From an uncultured Actinomycetes bacterium (GTDB taxonomy: Bacteria > Actinomycetota > Actinomycetes > Nanopelagicales > Nanopelagicaceae): a DNA stretch of 64,000 nucleotides. The stretch lies in NCBI GenBank assembly GCA_903838295.1, contig CAILXX010000004.1, positions 186,001 through 250,000 of the forward strand, written 5' to 3'. This document shows, piece after piece, positions 37,120 to 46,186 of this stretch (its first letter is position 1; each line of letters opens with the position of its first letter). The notes beneath the pieces are model-generated. The model ran no database searches, was not told the DNA's origin, and saw only the letters and a list, made by a program, of their open reading frames with translations. The position numbers and the translations under genes are program-made.

Positions 37120-38364
37120 TTAAATCAAACCCGAAAGGTCATCCGGAACCGTAGTGCTTGCCAAGAAAGCGGCGGGGTCCGCTAAATCATCAGATGTTGG
37201 AAGCAACGATGGATCTTCCCAGCGATGATCCCTTATTTCGATTCCTGAATCAGCGCTGATCTTATAAATTTCATTCCAGAAATTTGCGCATTCGCGCATC
37301 TTGCGTGGTGAAACTTCAAGCCCAAGCAGCGAAGCAAATAGTTGTTGTGTTGGTGCGCTTTCAATGCGAGATCGACGTTGTGTTTCTTGTAAGGCAGATA
37401 ATGATGGAAGGCGTTCGGCGGCAGACAAAGTAGTTATGTGATCGATCCAGCCCTCGATTAGCGCCAGAGTAATTTCTAATTTACCAAGTGCCGCAGCCTG
37501 TGCTGGGCTCTGTTCAGGTTGAAACATTCCTTGATTAATTGCCAAGTTAATAGATTCTGGATTTGTAATATCCAATTCACCAGAGCTCATGGCGGTTTCG
37601 GCTTGTTGCTGAATAGATTGAATATCTACAGTGATACCTTTGCCGTAAGCAGTTATCAAATCACGAATGTATTGTGATAACCAAGGTGTGTGAGCAAATA
37701 ATCGTTGTGCAGATACTTCTCGGAGCGCCAAATAAATAGCAATTTCTTGTTCAGGGATCTCTAAGCCTGCCCCCCAGGCAGCCACATTCTGTGGAATCAA
37801 GCGTGCACCTGGATTCTCGAATAAAGGGATTGCCACATCATTTGAGCCTGTAATGCTCACTGAAAGCGCGCCTATGGACTGGCCTAATTGCGTGGCAATC
37901 AGTTGTCCCATGAAACCGCGCATGACCGGGAGAAAAGCATCAACACCAAAATTTGAAGTGCCAGAGTTTTCAATAAAATCTGGATCTGCAATTTCTGGGC
38001 TTCCAAATTGCGGCCCCATTTCAGTAAGGACTTTGGTAAGCGCCGAGACCATTCCTTCTGCCAATGGTTCAACAAGTTTTTGCCATCCAGTAATCGAACT
38101 ATCCAGCCAGTCACGACGACTCCAAGCAACGTCAGAATTGGTTGTCGTCAGGGGAAACTGAGTGCAGTTTTCTACCCAGGTATTCGCAATATTGATCGCT
38201 TCCTGAATCTTCTCGACATCAGATTTTCCGACAGGGATATCACCGTGAGTTGCTAGATATTTTCTGGCAGCATCTCGAAGTATCTGCGTTTGGAGCATGG
38301 GCGTACCCGGTGTTGCGCCTACTCCGAAGAATCCCTCGTTTGGCAAAAATCCAAAACCACTCAC
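37120..38364 (-). CDS. Zincin-like protein (DUF2342 / putative hydrolase family)
   Basis: A 414-residue protein with the DUF2342 (Zincin_2) pattern: 'FMGQLIATQLGQSIGALS' near 150, 'LALREVSAQRLFAHTPWLSQYI' near 210-232, 'LALIEGWIDHIT' near 300 and 'SPRKMRECANFWNEI' near 350-365. The family is called a zinc-dependent metalloprotease, but I do not see an HExxH; the expected 'REAAHxRLF' segment reads 'REVSAQRLF', with the His replaced by Gln. The GTG start at 38364 has GGAGGGG just upstream. In Mycobacterium a homologue (Rv3195, from memory) lies in the same neighbourhood. Activity is doubtful. Confidence 0.8.
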   Translation of the reverse strand: MSGFGFLPNEGFFGVGATPGTPMLQTQILRDAARKYLATHGDIPVGKSDVEKIQEAINIANTWVENCTQFPLTTTNSDVAWSRRDWLDSSITGWQKLVEPLAEGMVSALTKVLTEMGPQFGSPEIADPDFIENSGTSNFGVDAFLPVMRGFMGQLIATQLGQSIGALSVSITGSNDVAIPLFENPGARLIPQNVAAWGAGLEIPEQEIAIYLALREVSAQRLFAHTPWLSQYIRDLITAYGKGITVDIQSIQQQAETAMSSGELDITNPESINLAINQGMFQPEQSPAQAAALGKLEITLALIEGWIDHITTLSAAERLPSLSALQETQRRSRIESAPTQQLFASLLGLEVSPRKMRECANFWNEIYKISADSGIEIRDHRWEDPSLLPTSDDLADPAAFLASTTVPDDLSGLI

Positions 38365-38494
38365 AGCCCCTCCAATTGAGACTCACACTCCCGTAGATTC
38401 TTCTGGGTGAAATTAGAATCCGATATTGGTGTTAACAAATTCACCTTCCAGTATCTTCCCCTTTTTCGGTGTGAAATTCTTCTCGGGCAGGGGC

Positions 38495-38500
38495 TAAGGT
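38495..38500 (+). promoter_or_regulatory. -10 element for the small membrane gene at 38507
   Basis: TAAGGT lies 6 nt before ATG 38507; no ribosome site, so a leaderless start is likely. Confidence 0.5.
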
Positions 38501-38506
38501 TGGCTT

Positions 38507-38743
38507 ATGTTTCGGGTGTACCTATTTGTCGCCAAGCAGGCCGCCTCGACGCCTAAATCGGCTTCAACCGCCTTCGCTGCCCTTATATGGTGGGTGGTAC
38601 CGCTCATAGCGGTAACAGGGGCGATCGGTTATGTAGTTTGGACTTCCAAATTCAAGGACAAGTTCAATAACGAGACCAATCGTTCGGTAGACAAGTTCCA
38701 GCTATTCCAACAGACGCTACGGGAGCCCGATTCCGAGCACTAG
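38507..38743 (+). CDS. Small single-pass membrane protein (78 aa)
   Basis: A 78-residue frame with a basic N-terminus, one membrane helix at about 26-47 (ALIWWVVPLIAVTGAIGYVVW) and a charged, polar C-terminus (KFKDKFNNETNRSVDKF). I do not recognise a family. It has its own probable leaderless start and ends 9 nt before UPF0182, so it may be an accessory of that membrane protein, or simply a neighbour. Confidence 0.65.
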   Translation: MFRVYLFVAKQAASTPKSASTAFAALIWWVVPLIAVTGAIGYVVWTSKFKDKFNNETNRSVDKFQLFQQTLREPDSEH

Positions 38744-38746
38744 AGT
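38741..38746 (+). promoter_or_regulatory. -10 element for leaderless UPF0182 gene
   Basis: TAGAGT lies 6 nt before ATG 38753 and overlaps the stop of the preceding small gene. Confidence 0.45.
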
Positions 38747-38752
38747 AATTCC

Positions 38753-41641
38753 ATGAGTTCATTCCAGTTTCCCAACAATCCCTTCAATAATGGCCGCCCA
38801 GCAGGTGAAGGCCAACGTCGCCCGGGAATCAGTCCAGTTGGGCTTGTACTTATTGTGCTGGTTGTCATCATCGCGATTCTTGTTTCACTCACCGGTTTTT
38901 ATACCGACCTTTTGTGGTTCCGCTCAGTTGATTTTACGAAGGTCTGGCGCACTACGCTGACCACTAAGGTCGAACTTTTTATCGGCTTTGGCTTGATTAC
39001 ATCATTGATCATCACTTCAAATATCTTCATTGCTTTCCGGCGCCGCCCAATTTATGTTCCAGTTACCGCAGAAGCTGACAATTTAGAACGGTATCGTGGA
39101 CAGTTAGATCCGATCAGGCGTTATGTGCTTGCCGCAATTGCCCTAGTAATTTTTTGGTTTGCTGGAAGTTCTGGCTCAAAACTTTGGCAGATCTGGTTGC
39201 CTTTTAAAAACTCGACGATATTTGGCGTCAAAGATCCACAGTTCCATCTCGACGTTTCGTTCTTTGCCTTTAAGTTGCCGATGTACGAGGCGCTCATTTC
39301 TTGGGCCATCTCAACACTTTTGATTGCAATTATCGCAACTCTGGCGGTGCATTATCTTTATGGCGGTATCCGCCCACAAGTTCGACAAGATCGAACAACG
39401 GTTGCTGCAAGAGTTCAGCTATCTGTACTGCTCGGTGTATTGGTTTTGATTAAGGCCGTTGCGTACTGGTTTGATCGTTACGACTTAGCCCTGCACCAGG
39501 GCAGCCTCTTCACTGGTTTGGGCTACACAGATGTAAACGCTCTCTTGCCTGCTAAGGCAATACTCGCTGGCATATCCATTATTTGTGCGTTTCTGTTCTT
39601 TGCCAACATTATTCGCCGCTCTTGGGTACTACCAGCCGCAGGCGTCTCATTATTGGTGATTTCGTCCTTGTTGATTGCCGGCGTCTATCCCGCTTTCATC
39701 CAACAGTTCACGGTAAAGCCTTCTGAGTCAAATAAAGAAGCTCCGTACATTCAACGCAACATTGACGCAACGCGTGCAGCATATGGTCTGACAAATGTCA
39801 CTATTAAAGATTATCCGGCCGTGATTTCTACTCAACCTGGTCAACTGGCAAAAGACACCTCAAATATCTCAAACGCTCGCTTGCTTGACCCAGATGTCTT
39901 ATCCTCAACTTTCCGGCAGTTACAACAAATAAAGCCGTACTACACCTTTCCTGATGCGCTAGATGTCGATCGTTATTCGATCAACGGTAAGAAACAGGAC
40001 ATGGTTGTAGCTGTTCGAGAACTCAACATTGCCGGCTCGCCCGCTCAAAATTGGATTAACGATCATCTTGTTTACACACATGGATTTGGTTTCGTAGCTG
40101 CCCCAACCAATGTTGTTGATGCCGATGGTAAGCCAAGTTTCACCGTAGGAAATATTCCACCGTCGAACGGCCTGGGTAAGTTCCAACCCCGTGTGTACTT
40201 TGGTGAAAATGTGCCTGGATATTCCATCGTTGGTGGTTCTGGAAAGAGCACACCGAACGAACTCGATTACCCAGATGATAGCCAGGCTAACGGCCAACAA
40301 AATTACACATACGCCGGCACGGGTGGCGTTCCAATGGGAAGTTTGTTCACTCGCTTACTTTTTGCCATCAAATATAAAGATCAACAGATCTTGTTATCGA
40401 ATTTGATCAATAAGGATTCAAAGATTCTCTACAATCGCGGACCTTCCGAACGTGTCCAGAAGGTTGCACCTTGGTTGACTCTTGACGGAAATCCTTACCC
40501 AGCGATTGTGAATGGCCATGTTCTGTGGATAGTAGATGGATATACGACGTCCTCTGGGTATCCATATGCTGCGGTTCGGAATCTCGCTGCTGCAACAGAT
40601 AACTCGGTTACTGCAAACTCGGCATCGGTTACCGCGCTTCCAAACATCAATGTTAATTATTTACGTAACTCGGTGAAGGCAACCGTTGATGCGTATGACG
40701 GTACAGTGACTCTTTATCAGTGGGACACGCAAGACCCAGTCTTAAAGACTTGGAGCAAGGCTTACCCAGGTACGGTAATGCCGAAGAGCGATATTTCTCC
40801 AGCACTTTTGCAGCACATCCGCTATCCAGAAGGACAATTTGAAGTTCAACGCGACATTCTCACGACATATCACGTTGATAATGCTGCCGCTTATTACGGG
40901 GGACAAGATTTCTGGAAGGTTCCTTCGGATCCATCCTCACTCGGTGCAAACGCAGGTTTACAGCCGCCTACTTATCAAACTCTGCAATTACCTGGCGCCC
41001 CAGGAACTGCCTTCTCACTTTCGACCTCTTTTGTACCTCGAGGGGGACGTCAGAACCTGACAGCATTTGCAGTTGTAAATTCTGATACTGGCCCTAACTA
41101 CGGCAAGATAACGGTGTTGCAATTGCCTCGATCGACAAATATTTCTGGGCCGTCACAAGTTGCCTCAAACTTCGAAGCCAAACCCGATGTTGCTCAGACA
41201 CTTTCATTGTTACGACAAGGTGGTTCTGATGTAGTTCTTGGAAATATGCTGACTCTTCCGGTTGGAAGTGGTTTGCTATATGTTCAGCCGGTTTATGTGA
41301 GAGCTACTGCAAATGCGTCATCGTTCCCACTATTACAAAAAGTTTTGGTCTCCTTCGGTGATCAAATTGGATTTGGTAATACTTTGCAGGAGGCTCTGAA
41401 TCAAGTATTCGGTGGAAGTTCTGGTGCAACAGTAAATAGCAGCACTGGTGTGGTTTCATCGAATGGGGGAGCCGCAACGTCTACGGGTTCGACTTCACTG
41501 AAGCAGGCACTTGCTAATGCCCAAGCGGCATTATCTGCTGCAAATCAAGCTCTCAAGAGCGGTGATTTCACTGCCTATGGTCAAGCACAGAATCAATTGA
41601 AGGCTGCAATTGCTGCTGCAATTGCAGCGCAGGGTAAGTAG
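38753..41641 (+). CDS. UPF0182 family large membrane protein
   Basis: A 962-residue protein with seven membrane helices in the first 320 residues ('VGLVLIVLVVIIAILVSLTGFYTDLLWF' starts the series) and a very large outside domain. The 'TDLLWFRSVDFTKVW' and 'KPSESNKEAPYIQRNIDATRAAYGL' segments are UPF0182 hallmarks; the C-terminal 90 residues are Ala/Gln/Ser rich and end in a coiled-coil-like 'LANAQAALSAANQALKSGDF' stretch. Function unknown; present across actinobacteria (Rv3193c and Rv0064 types, from memory). Confidence 0.93.
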   Translation: MSSFQFPNNPFNNGRPAGEGQRRPGISPVGLVLIVLVVIIAILVSLTGFYTDLLWFRSVDFTKVWRTTLTTKVELFIGFGLITSLIITSNIFIAFRRRPIYVPVTAEADNLERYRGQLDPIRRYVLAAIALVIFWFAGSSGSKLWQIWLPFKNSTIFGVKDPQFHLDVSFFAFKLPMYEALISWAISTLLIAIIATLAVHYLYGGIRPQVRQDRTTVAARVQLSVLLGVLVLIKAVAYWFDRYDLALHQGSLFTGLGYTDVNALLPAKAILAGISIICAFLFFANIIRRSWVLPAAGVSLLVISSLLIAGVYPAFIQQFTVKPSESNKEAPYIQRNIDATRAAYGLTNVTIKDYPAVISTQPGQLAKDTSNISNARLLDPDVLSSTFRQLQQIKPYYTFPDALDVDRYSINGKKQDMVVAVRELNIAGSPAQNWINDHLVYTHGFGFVAAPTNVVDADGKPSFTVGNIPPSNGLGKFQPRVYFGENVPGYSIVGGSGKSTPNELDYPDDSQANGQQNYTYAGTGGVPMGSLFTRLLFAIKYKDQQILLSNLINKDSKILYNRGPSERVQKVAPWLTLDGNPYPAIVNGHVLWIVDGYTTSSGYPYAAVRNLAAATDNSVTANSASVTALPNINVNYLRNSVKATVDAYDGTVTLYQWDTQDPVLKTWSKAYPGTVMPKSDISPALLQHIRYPEGQFEVQRDILTTYHVDNAAAYYGGQDFWKVPSDPSSLGANAGLQPPTYQTLQLPGAPGTAFSLSTSFVPRGGRQNLTAFAVVNSDTGPNYGKITVLQLPRSTNISGPSQVASNFEAKPDVAQTLSLLRQGGSDVVLGNMLTLPVGSGLLYVQPVYVRATANASSFPLLQKVLVSFGDQIGFGNTLQEALNQVFGGSSGATVNSSTGVVSSNGGAATSTGSTSLKQALANAQAALSAANQALKSGDFTAYGQAQNQLKAAIAAAIAAQGK

Positions 41642-41656
41642 CGAATATCGCTCGTT

Positions 41657-41685
41657 TTGGACTATTCACTCTTATCTAATAAGAT
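41657..41685 (+). promoter_or_regulatory. SigA-type promoter for tRNA-fMet and probably pgl-gnd-zwf
   Basis: TTGGAC (41657-41662) and TAAGAT (41680-41685) are 17 bp apart, the best match to a housekeeping promoter in this window. The expected start, near 41692, is 5 nt before the tRNA. Confidence 0.75.
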
Positions 41686-41696
41686 TCAACTACCGA

Positions 41697-41770
41697 CGCG
41701 GGGTGGAGCAGCTCGGTAGCTCGCTGGGCTCATAACCCAGAGGTCATAGGTTCAAATCCTGTCCCCGCTA
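41697..41770 (+). tRNA. Initiator tRNA-fMet (CAT)
   Basis: The cloverleaf folds completely: acceptor stem CGCGGGG with CCCCGC plus an unpaired C1-U72 end, anticodon CAT in a loop closed by the three G-C pairs (GGG/CCC) typical of initiator tRNA, and a T arm with GGTTCAAATCC. The C1-U72 mismatch also marks an initiator. CCA is not encoded (CTA follows the discriminator). The pgl ATG begins 2 nt after the last tRNA base. Confidence 0.97.
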
Positions 41771-41772
41771 CT

Positions 41773-42474
41773 ATGAAATACATCAGCGACCCGTCAAACG
41801 ATCGCTTGGTGACGCTCTGTGCAGAAGAAGTCGTCAATGCGATTTCACAATCATGGATAAACCTTGATGCCGCCCATATAGTCCTGACTGGTGGACGCAC
41901 TGGTTTTGCAATTGCCAAAGAGATTGACCTACAGCTGTTTCGTTTGATTCGCCAAAATTCATCCTTCGAAGGGTCGATGCTTCATATTTGGTTTAGTGAT
42001 GAGCGCTTTGTTGCTTATGCCAATCCAGATCGCAATGACACAACGCTTATAAATGGCTTCGCACTCTGTAAATCCAATATTGTCTTTCACAGAGTTGCTG
42101 AAACCGGCGAGGTAGAGGCAGCTTCAGCTCGCTATGCGGGTGAAGTGCAGTTGGAGCTTGGAGATCTTCCCTTTGATGCGGTGACGCTCAGCATGGGAGA
42201 AGATGGCCATATAGCTTCACTTTTTCCAGGACTCATAGATATAAGTGAGCATCGGGCGGCGATTGCGGTCCATAATTCTCCTAAGGCACCACTAGTCCGT
42301 GTGAGTCTGTCACTGTCACGAATAGCAAAGTCAAAGAGCATTTATATTTTCGTACTTGGTGAGAGCAAGGCTGCAGCGCTGCAGAATATCAACCAAGGCC
42401 CGGTTGGTCTGTTGGAGAAAAGTTCACGTGACGGTCAACTTACGATCCTGACAGATCTTTCAATTCCTGCTTAA
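41773..42474 (+). CDS. pgl: 6-phosphogluconolactonase
   Basis: Hydrolyses 6-phosphogluconolactone in the oxidative pentose phosphate pathway. The 233-residue protein has 'IVLTGGRTGFAIAKEI' near 37, 'IWFSDERFV' near 75 and 'LSMGEDGHIASLFPG' near 140, all family signatures. The start lies 2 nt after the initiator tRNA, with no room for a ribosome site. It opens the order pgl-gnd-zwf, so all three oxidative-branch enzymes are together. Confidence 0.94.
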   Translation: MKYISDPSNDRLVTLCAEEVVNAISQSWINLDAAHIVLTGGRTGFAIAKEIDLQLFRLIRQNSSFEGSMLHIWFSDERFVAYANPDRNDTTLINGFALCKSNIVFHRVAETGEVEAASARYAGEVQLELGDLPFDAVTLSMGEDGHIASLFPGLIDISEHRAAIAVHNSPKAPLVRVSLSLSRIAKSKSIYIFVLGESKAAALQNINQGPVGLLEKSSRDGQLTILTDLSIPA

Positions 42475-42512
42475 CTAAAACATGTGAAACTCGCGGTCTA
42501 GAGGAGAAGACG

Positions 42513-43535
42513 ATGACAAACATTCAGCTGACAATTGTCGGATTGGGAAGAATGGGCGCAAATATAGCCCGTCGAATTAAGAGCAATGCGCAGGAGCCCA
42601 TCAACATTTGCGTCTTCGATGTAAATCCCGAGACCGTCAAAGCCCTATCTGACGAAGGATTTGTTGGCTTGTCTTCGCTCAATGATTTATCGAAATTGAA
42701 CGATGTAGCCAATCCACAATTTGTTTGGGTAATGGTTCCTGCAGAAGTCACACAAATGACTATTCATGCGATCGCAGAGCATCTAGCACCAGGATCCACC
42801 ATTATCGATGGCGGCAACACTTTCTATCGTGACGATATTGCTAATGCAGCCTGGTTAAAGACCAAAGGAATTAATTTTGTAGATGTTGGAACGAGTGGCG
42901 GCGTATTTGGTTTAGCACGTGGATATTCCTTGATGATTGGCGGAGAGGCAGGTGTGGTTGATCGACTGACTCCAATTTTCAAAGCCATGGCTCCCGGAGT
43001 CGATTCTGCCGAACGTACGCCTGGCAAAGTAGGAATCCCCTCTAATTCTGAACAAGGCTTTTATCATTGCGGCCCGGTTGGTTCTGGTCATTTCATAAAG
43101 ATGGTGCATAACGGAATTGAATACGGCGCAATGGCTGCATATGCAGAAGGTCTTAACATTATTCACGCTGCTGCGGATGGCATTGCGCATCCAACTTCCG
43201 TTGGAGATCATGTAGAAACACGTTATGACTTTAATATGGAAGAAGTCACCGAAGTCTGGCGTCGCGGTTCGGTGGTTGCCTCGTGGTTACTAGATCTGAC
43301 GGCAACCGCCTATGCCGAAGACCCAGAACTTGCCAGCTATGAAGGTTCGGTTTCTGATTCTGGTGAAGGCCGTTGGACGGTTCAAACCGCCATTGATGCT
43401 GGTGTGCCAGCAAATGTTTTGAGTGCTTCGCTCATGGGCAGATTTACATCCCGTGGAAATGATTTATACGCCAACAAGGTTCTTTCTGCGATGCGCAAAA
43501 AATTCGGCGGACATCTAGAAACGAAGAAGCAATAA
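42513..43535 (+). CDS. gnd: 6-phosphogluconate dehydrogenase, decarboxylating, short (GndA-like) form
   Basis: Oxidises 6-phosphogluconate to ribulose 5-phosphate and CO2. The 340-residue protein has the dinucleotide fold '[15 protein letters not shown]' near 8, '[12 protein letters not shown]' near 100, '[22 protein letters not shown]' near 122 and the catalytic region '[20 protein letters not shown]' near 187-206. Length about 340 marks the short family, often NAD-using; cofactor choice is not certain. GAGGAGA precedes the ATG. Its stop and the zwf start share one base (TAATG). Confidence 0.93.
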   Translation: MTNIQLTIVGLGRMGANIARRIKSNAQEPINICVFDVNPETVKALSDEGFVGLSSLNDLSKLNDVANPQFVWVMVPAEVTQMTIHAIAEHLAPGSTIIDGGNTFYRDDIANAAWLKTKGINFVDVGTSGGVFGLARGYSLMIGGEAGVVDRLTPIFKAMAPGVDSAERTPGKVGIPSNSEQGFYHCGPVGSGHFIKMVHNGIEYGAMAAYAEGLNIIHAAADGIAHPTSVGDHVETRYDFNMEEVTEVWRRGSVVASWLLDLTATAYAEDPELASYEGSVSDSGEGRWTVQTAIDAGVPANVLSASLMGRFTSRGNDLYANKVLSAMRKKFGGHLETKKQ

Positions 43536-44920
43536 TGAACGCACGTAAAGCAGATCTGCAGCAGGCAGATGCCCTAGTGCTCTTTGGTGCAACAGGTGAC
43601 TTGGCAAAGAAGAAACTCTTTCCCGCCTTGTACAGTATGGCTCTCAATAACTCACTTCATTGCTCGGTTATCGGAGTTGCATCAACAAAGTGGGATCATG
43701 CTCAATTTACGACTCATGCGGTTGAGGCAATAGCCAAGGCATACCCAAACCCGGATCCGAAAATTTTGGCAGCCCTAGATGCAGACCTTTCCTTGGTGGT
43801 GGGTAATTACGAGGATCCACAGCTATATGAAGATCTGGCCAAGGCTCTTAAAGATAAGCAGAGCCCCGTAATTTATCTAGCAATCCCTCCTGCATTCTTT
43901 GGAAATGTTACCCAAGGTTTGGCCAAGGCTGGCATTACCGAACGCTGTCGCCTCGTCGTTGAAAAACCTTTTGGACGCGACCTTCAATCAGCGATCGCGC
44001 TTCAAGAAGTCTTGGAAGAAGTTCTTCCCGAAGAACGCTTGTACCGAATTGATCATTACCTAGGCAAAGAATCTGTCGAAGATATTTTGATTTTTCGGTT
44101 TGCAAATTCAATTTGGGAACCATTGTGGAACCGACGCTATATCAATAGCGTCCAAATCACATTGGCAGAGGATTTTGGAGTTGAAGGTCGTGGGGCATTC
44201 TATGATGGCGTCGGCGCCATACGGGACGTGCTGCAAAATCATTTATTGCAAGTGCTTGCTTTGATAGCTATGGAACCACCGGCTGACCTGACTTCACACA
44301 CGATGGAAGATGAAAAACTCAAAGTCTTCCGTGCGATCTCTGCGCTCAAGCCAGAGAACGTAATCCGTGGTCAGTATGTTGGATATTTGGACGAGGTCGG
44401 AGTTGGATCTGGATCAACAACTGAAACGTATGCCGCCGCAACTATGCACGTTGATAACTGGCGCTGGTCGGGTGTGCCCTTCTACTTGCGTACCGGAAAG
44501 AATCTGAAGGCGACGACACTCGAAGTTATAATTGAATTTAAGCAACCTCCGCGGCTTTTATTTGCAGAGACCCAAGAGGGATCTTCTAACCTTCTCCGAT
44601 TCCGGCTGGGTAAAAATGATGGAGTGGATATCGAATTACAGGCGAAATCTCCTGGTGATCATTTAAAGACAGAGCCAGTGAAGCTAACCGTTAATTTCAG
44701 CGCCGCGCTTGGCGAACGTCAAGAGGCATATGAGCGACTATTGCGAGCCGCGATGTCCGGTGATCATATGCGCTTTACTAGAATTGATTCTGTCTTAGAA
44801 ACCTGGCGTATTGTCGAGAACGTAATTAACAGCGAACCCCACTTGTCACCTTACTTTAAAGGTACATGGGGACCAGAACGGGCTGATGAACTTCCAGAAA
44901 GCGGATGGATAGAACTTTAA
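43535..44920 (+). CDS. zwf: Glucose-6-phosphate 1-dehydrogenase
   Basis: The first enzyme of the oxidative pentose phosphate branch and an NADPH source. The 461-residue protein has '[17 protein letters not shown]' near 16, the active-site '[21 protein letters not shown]' near 170 and 'LRTGKNLK' near 320. Translation is coupled to gnd. No OpcA-like gene follows. The end is 13 nt from the convergent unknown gene. Confidence 0.96.
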   Translation: MNARKADLQQADALVLFGATGDLAKKKLFPALYSMALNNSLHCSVIGVASTKWDHAQFTTHAVEAIAKAYPNPDPKILAALDADLSLVVGNYEDPQLYEDLAKALKDKQSPVIYLAIPPAFFGNVTQGLAKAGITERCRLVVEKPFGRDLQSAIALQEVLEEVLPEERLYRIDHYLGKESVEDILIFRFANSIWEPLWNRRYINSVQITLAEDFGVEGRGAFYDGVGAIRDVLQNHLLQVLALIAMEPPADLTSHTMEDEKLKVFRAISALKPENVIRGQYVGYLDEVGVGSGSTTETYAAATMHVDNWRWSGVPFYLRTGKNLKATTLEVIIEFKQPPRLLFAETQEGSSNLLRFRLGKNDGVDIELQAKSPGDHLKTEPVKLTVNFSAALGERQEAYERLLRAAMSGDHMRFTRIDSVLETWRIVENVINSEPHLSPYFKGTWGPERADELPESGWIEL

Positions 44921-44933
44921 TTATTAGAGACTA

Positions 44934-45404
44934 TTAAAGAAAATTTCGGGCAATACGAAAAGTTGCATACGCAATTCCATCTATTGCGACAACATAAATC
45001 TCTGGGCTAGCCTTTACCATTGCAGCAATTTCTGAATGAAATGGCGTTGTAGCACGGGAGATTACTGATGGTACCCCGATGAGTACGGTGCGATTCTGTG
45101 ATCCGTCATGGACTCTTGCCGAAAAACCTTGAGCATCTGTCACATTAAATTCTGTTGTATTTAATTGGTTTGCGCCATGTTCCTGAAAGAATTCTTGAGC
45201 TGCTTGGTTAGCCTTTGTTTCTTGATTCCCGAGCACAGCGAAGATGCATGATGATATGGTCGAAGACGCAAGTGCTGTGGATCTGGATGATAAGGGATCG
45301 GTTATACAGACATAATCTTCAACAGAGAATACTTCTTGTAATTCTGGAACATCATCAATAATTTCTGATGCTTTTTTCTTCTTTCCAAACCAGAGAAATC
45401 TCAC
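44934..45404 (-). CDS. Unknown protein, possibly a stand-alone P-type ATPase N-domain fold
   Basis: A 156-residue protein without membrane helices. After a basic start (FGKKKKAS), the rest reads like the nucleotide-binding domain of P1B-type ATPases: a helical 'LGNQETKANQAAQEFFQEHG' stretch, then 'TTEFNVTDAQGFSARV', 'RTVLIGVPSVISRA' and a closing 'YVVAIDGIAYATFRI' strand, in the order seen in that domain. The 'HP' nucleotide motif and the phosphorylation domain are absent. GTG start overlaps the hisN stop by 4 nt, so it is in the aroA-rsgA-hisN operon. Homology is a suggestion only. Confidence 0.45.
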   Translation of the reverse strand: MRFLWFGKKKKASEIIDDVPELQEVFSVEDYVCITDPLSSRSTALASSTISSCIFAVLGNQETKANQAAQEFFQEHGANQLNTTEFNVTDAQGFSARVHDGSQNRTVLIGVPSVISRATTPFHSEIAAMVKASPEIYVVAIDGIAYATFRIARNFL

Positions 45405-46186
45405 GAATTTAGCGCTTTCAGGAAGTCGGCGTGCAAGATCCCATTGCTAGACACTCCATTACCGCCATGAGGGCCGGGCTTTCCGTCAAGATTGGTAAAC
45501 GATCCGCCTGCTTCGCGCACGATTATGTCCAGCGCTGCCATATCCCAGACGGCAAGAACCGGTTCTACCGCGATATCTGCTGCGCCTTCGGCTACAAGCA
45601 TATGTGACCAAAAATCTCCCAGGCCACGGCTGCGCCAGATATTTTCTTGCAAACTAAGCATCGCATCTTTACGTGAGCCCCAGCCCACTAAATCCGAATA
45701 TGACAGAGAAGCGTTCTTAAGTTCTTTTACAGCTGACACTTTTATCTGCCTTGGTTCGCCACCATTTTCGGATACAAAAGCCCCAGCACCTTGTGTGGCA
45801 AACCATCTGCGATAAAGGGAGGGTGAACTGACGACTCCCAGCACAACATCGTGCTCTGGATTGCATAGTCCGATCAAAGTCGCCCACGTAGGAATCCCGC
45901 GGAGAAAATTCTTCGTTCCGTCAATGGGATCGATCACCCAGTAGTAATTACCAGAAGAAAGGTCAGGAGAACCAAATTCCTCACCAAGGATGAGGTCATC
46001 AGGACGCTCTATCGCCAAGATATCTCTAATTTTTTTCTCAACAGCCTTGTCGGCATCAGTTACGGGGGATAAGTCTGGCTTAGTTTCGATTACTAAATCT
46101 AAGGATTGGTACCGATTTAAGGAGATTGCATCCGCAAAATCAGCGAGCTTGTGAGCAAGGGTTAAGTCAGCAGCGAGATCTCTCAT
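45401..46186 (-). CDS. hisN: Inositol monophosphatase family, probably histidinol-phosphatase HisN
   Basis: A metal-dependent phosphatase of 261 residues. The metal site is seen as 'ILGEEFG' near 62, 'WVIDPIDGTKNFLRGIPTW' near 82-100 and 'VWDMAALDIIVREAGG' near 212. These match HisN of actinobacteria, which removes phosphate from histidinol phosphate, but inositol or other sugar phosphates are possible. ATGA overlap with rsgA upstream. Confidence 0.82.
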   Translation of the reverse strand: MRDLAADLTLAHKLADFADAISLNRYQSLDLVIETKPDLSPVTDADKAVEKKIRDILAIERPDDLILGEEFGSPDLSSGNYYWVIDPIDGTKNFLRGIPTWATLIGLCNPEHDVVLGVVSSPSLYRRWFATQGAGAFVSENGGEPRQIKVSAVKELKNASLSYSDLVGWGSRKDAMLSLQENIWRSRGLGDFWSHMLVAEGAADIAVEPVLAVWDMAALDIIVREAGGSFTNLDGKPGPHGGNGVSSNGILHADFLKALNS

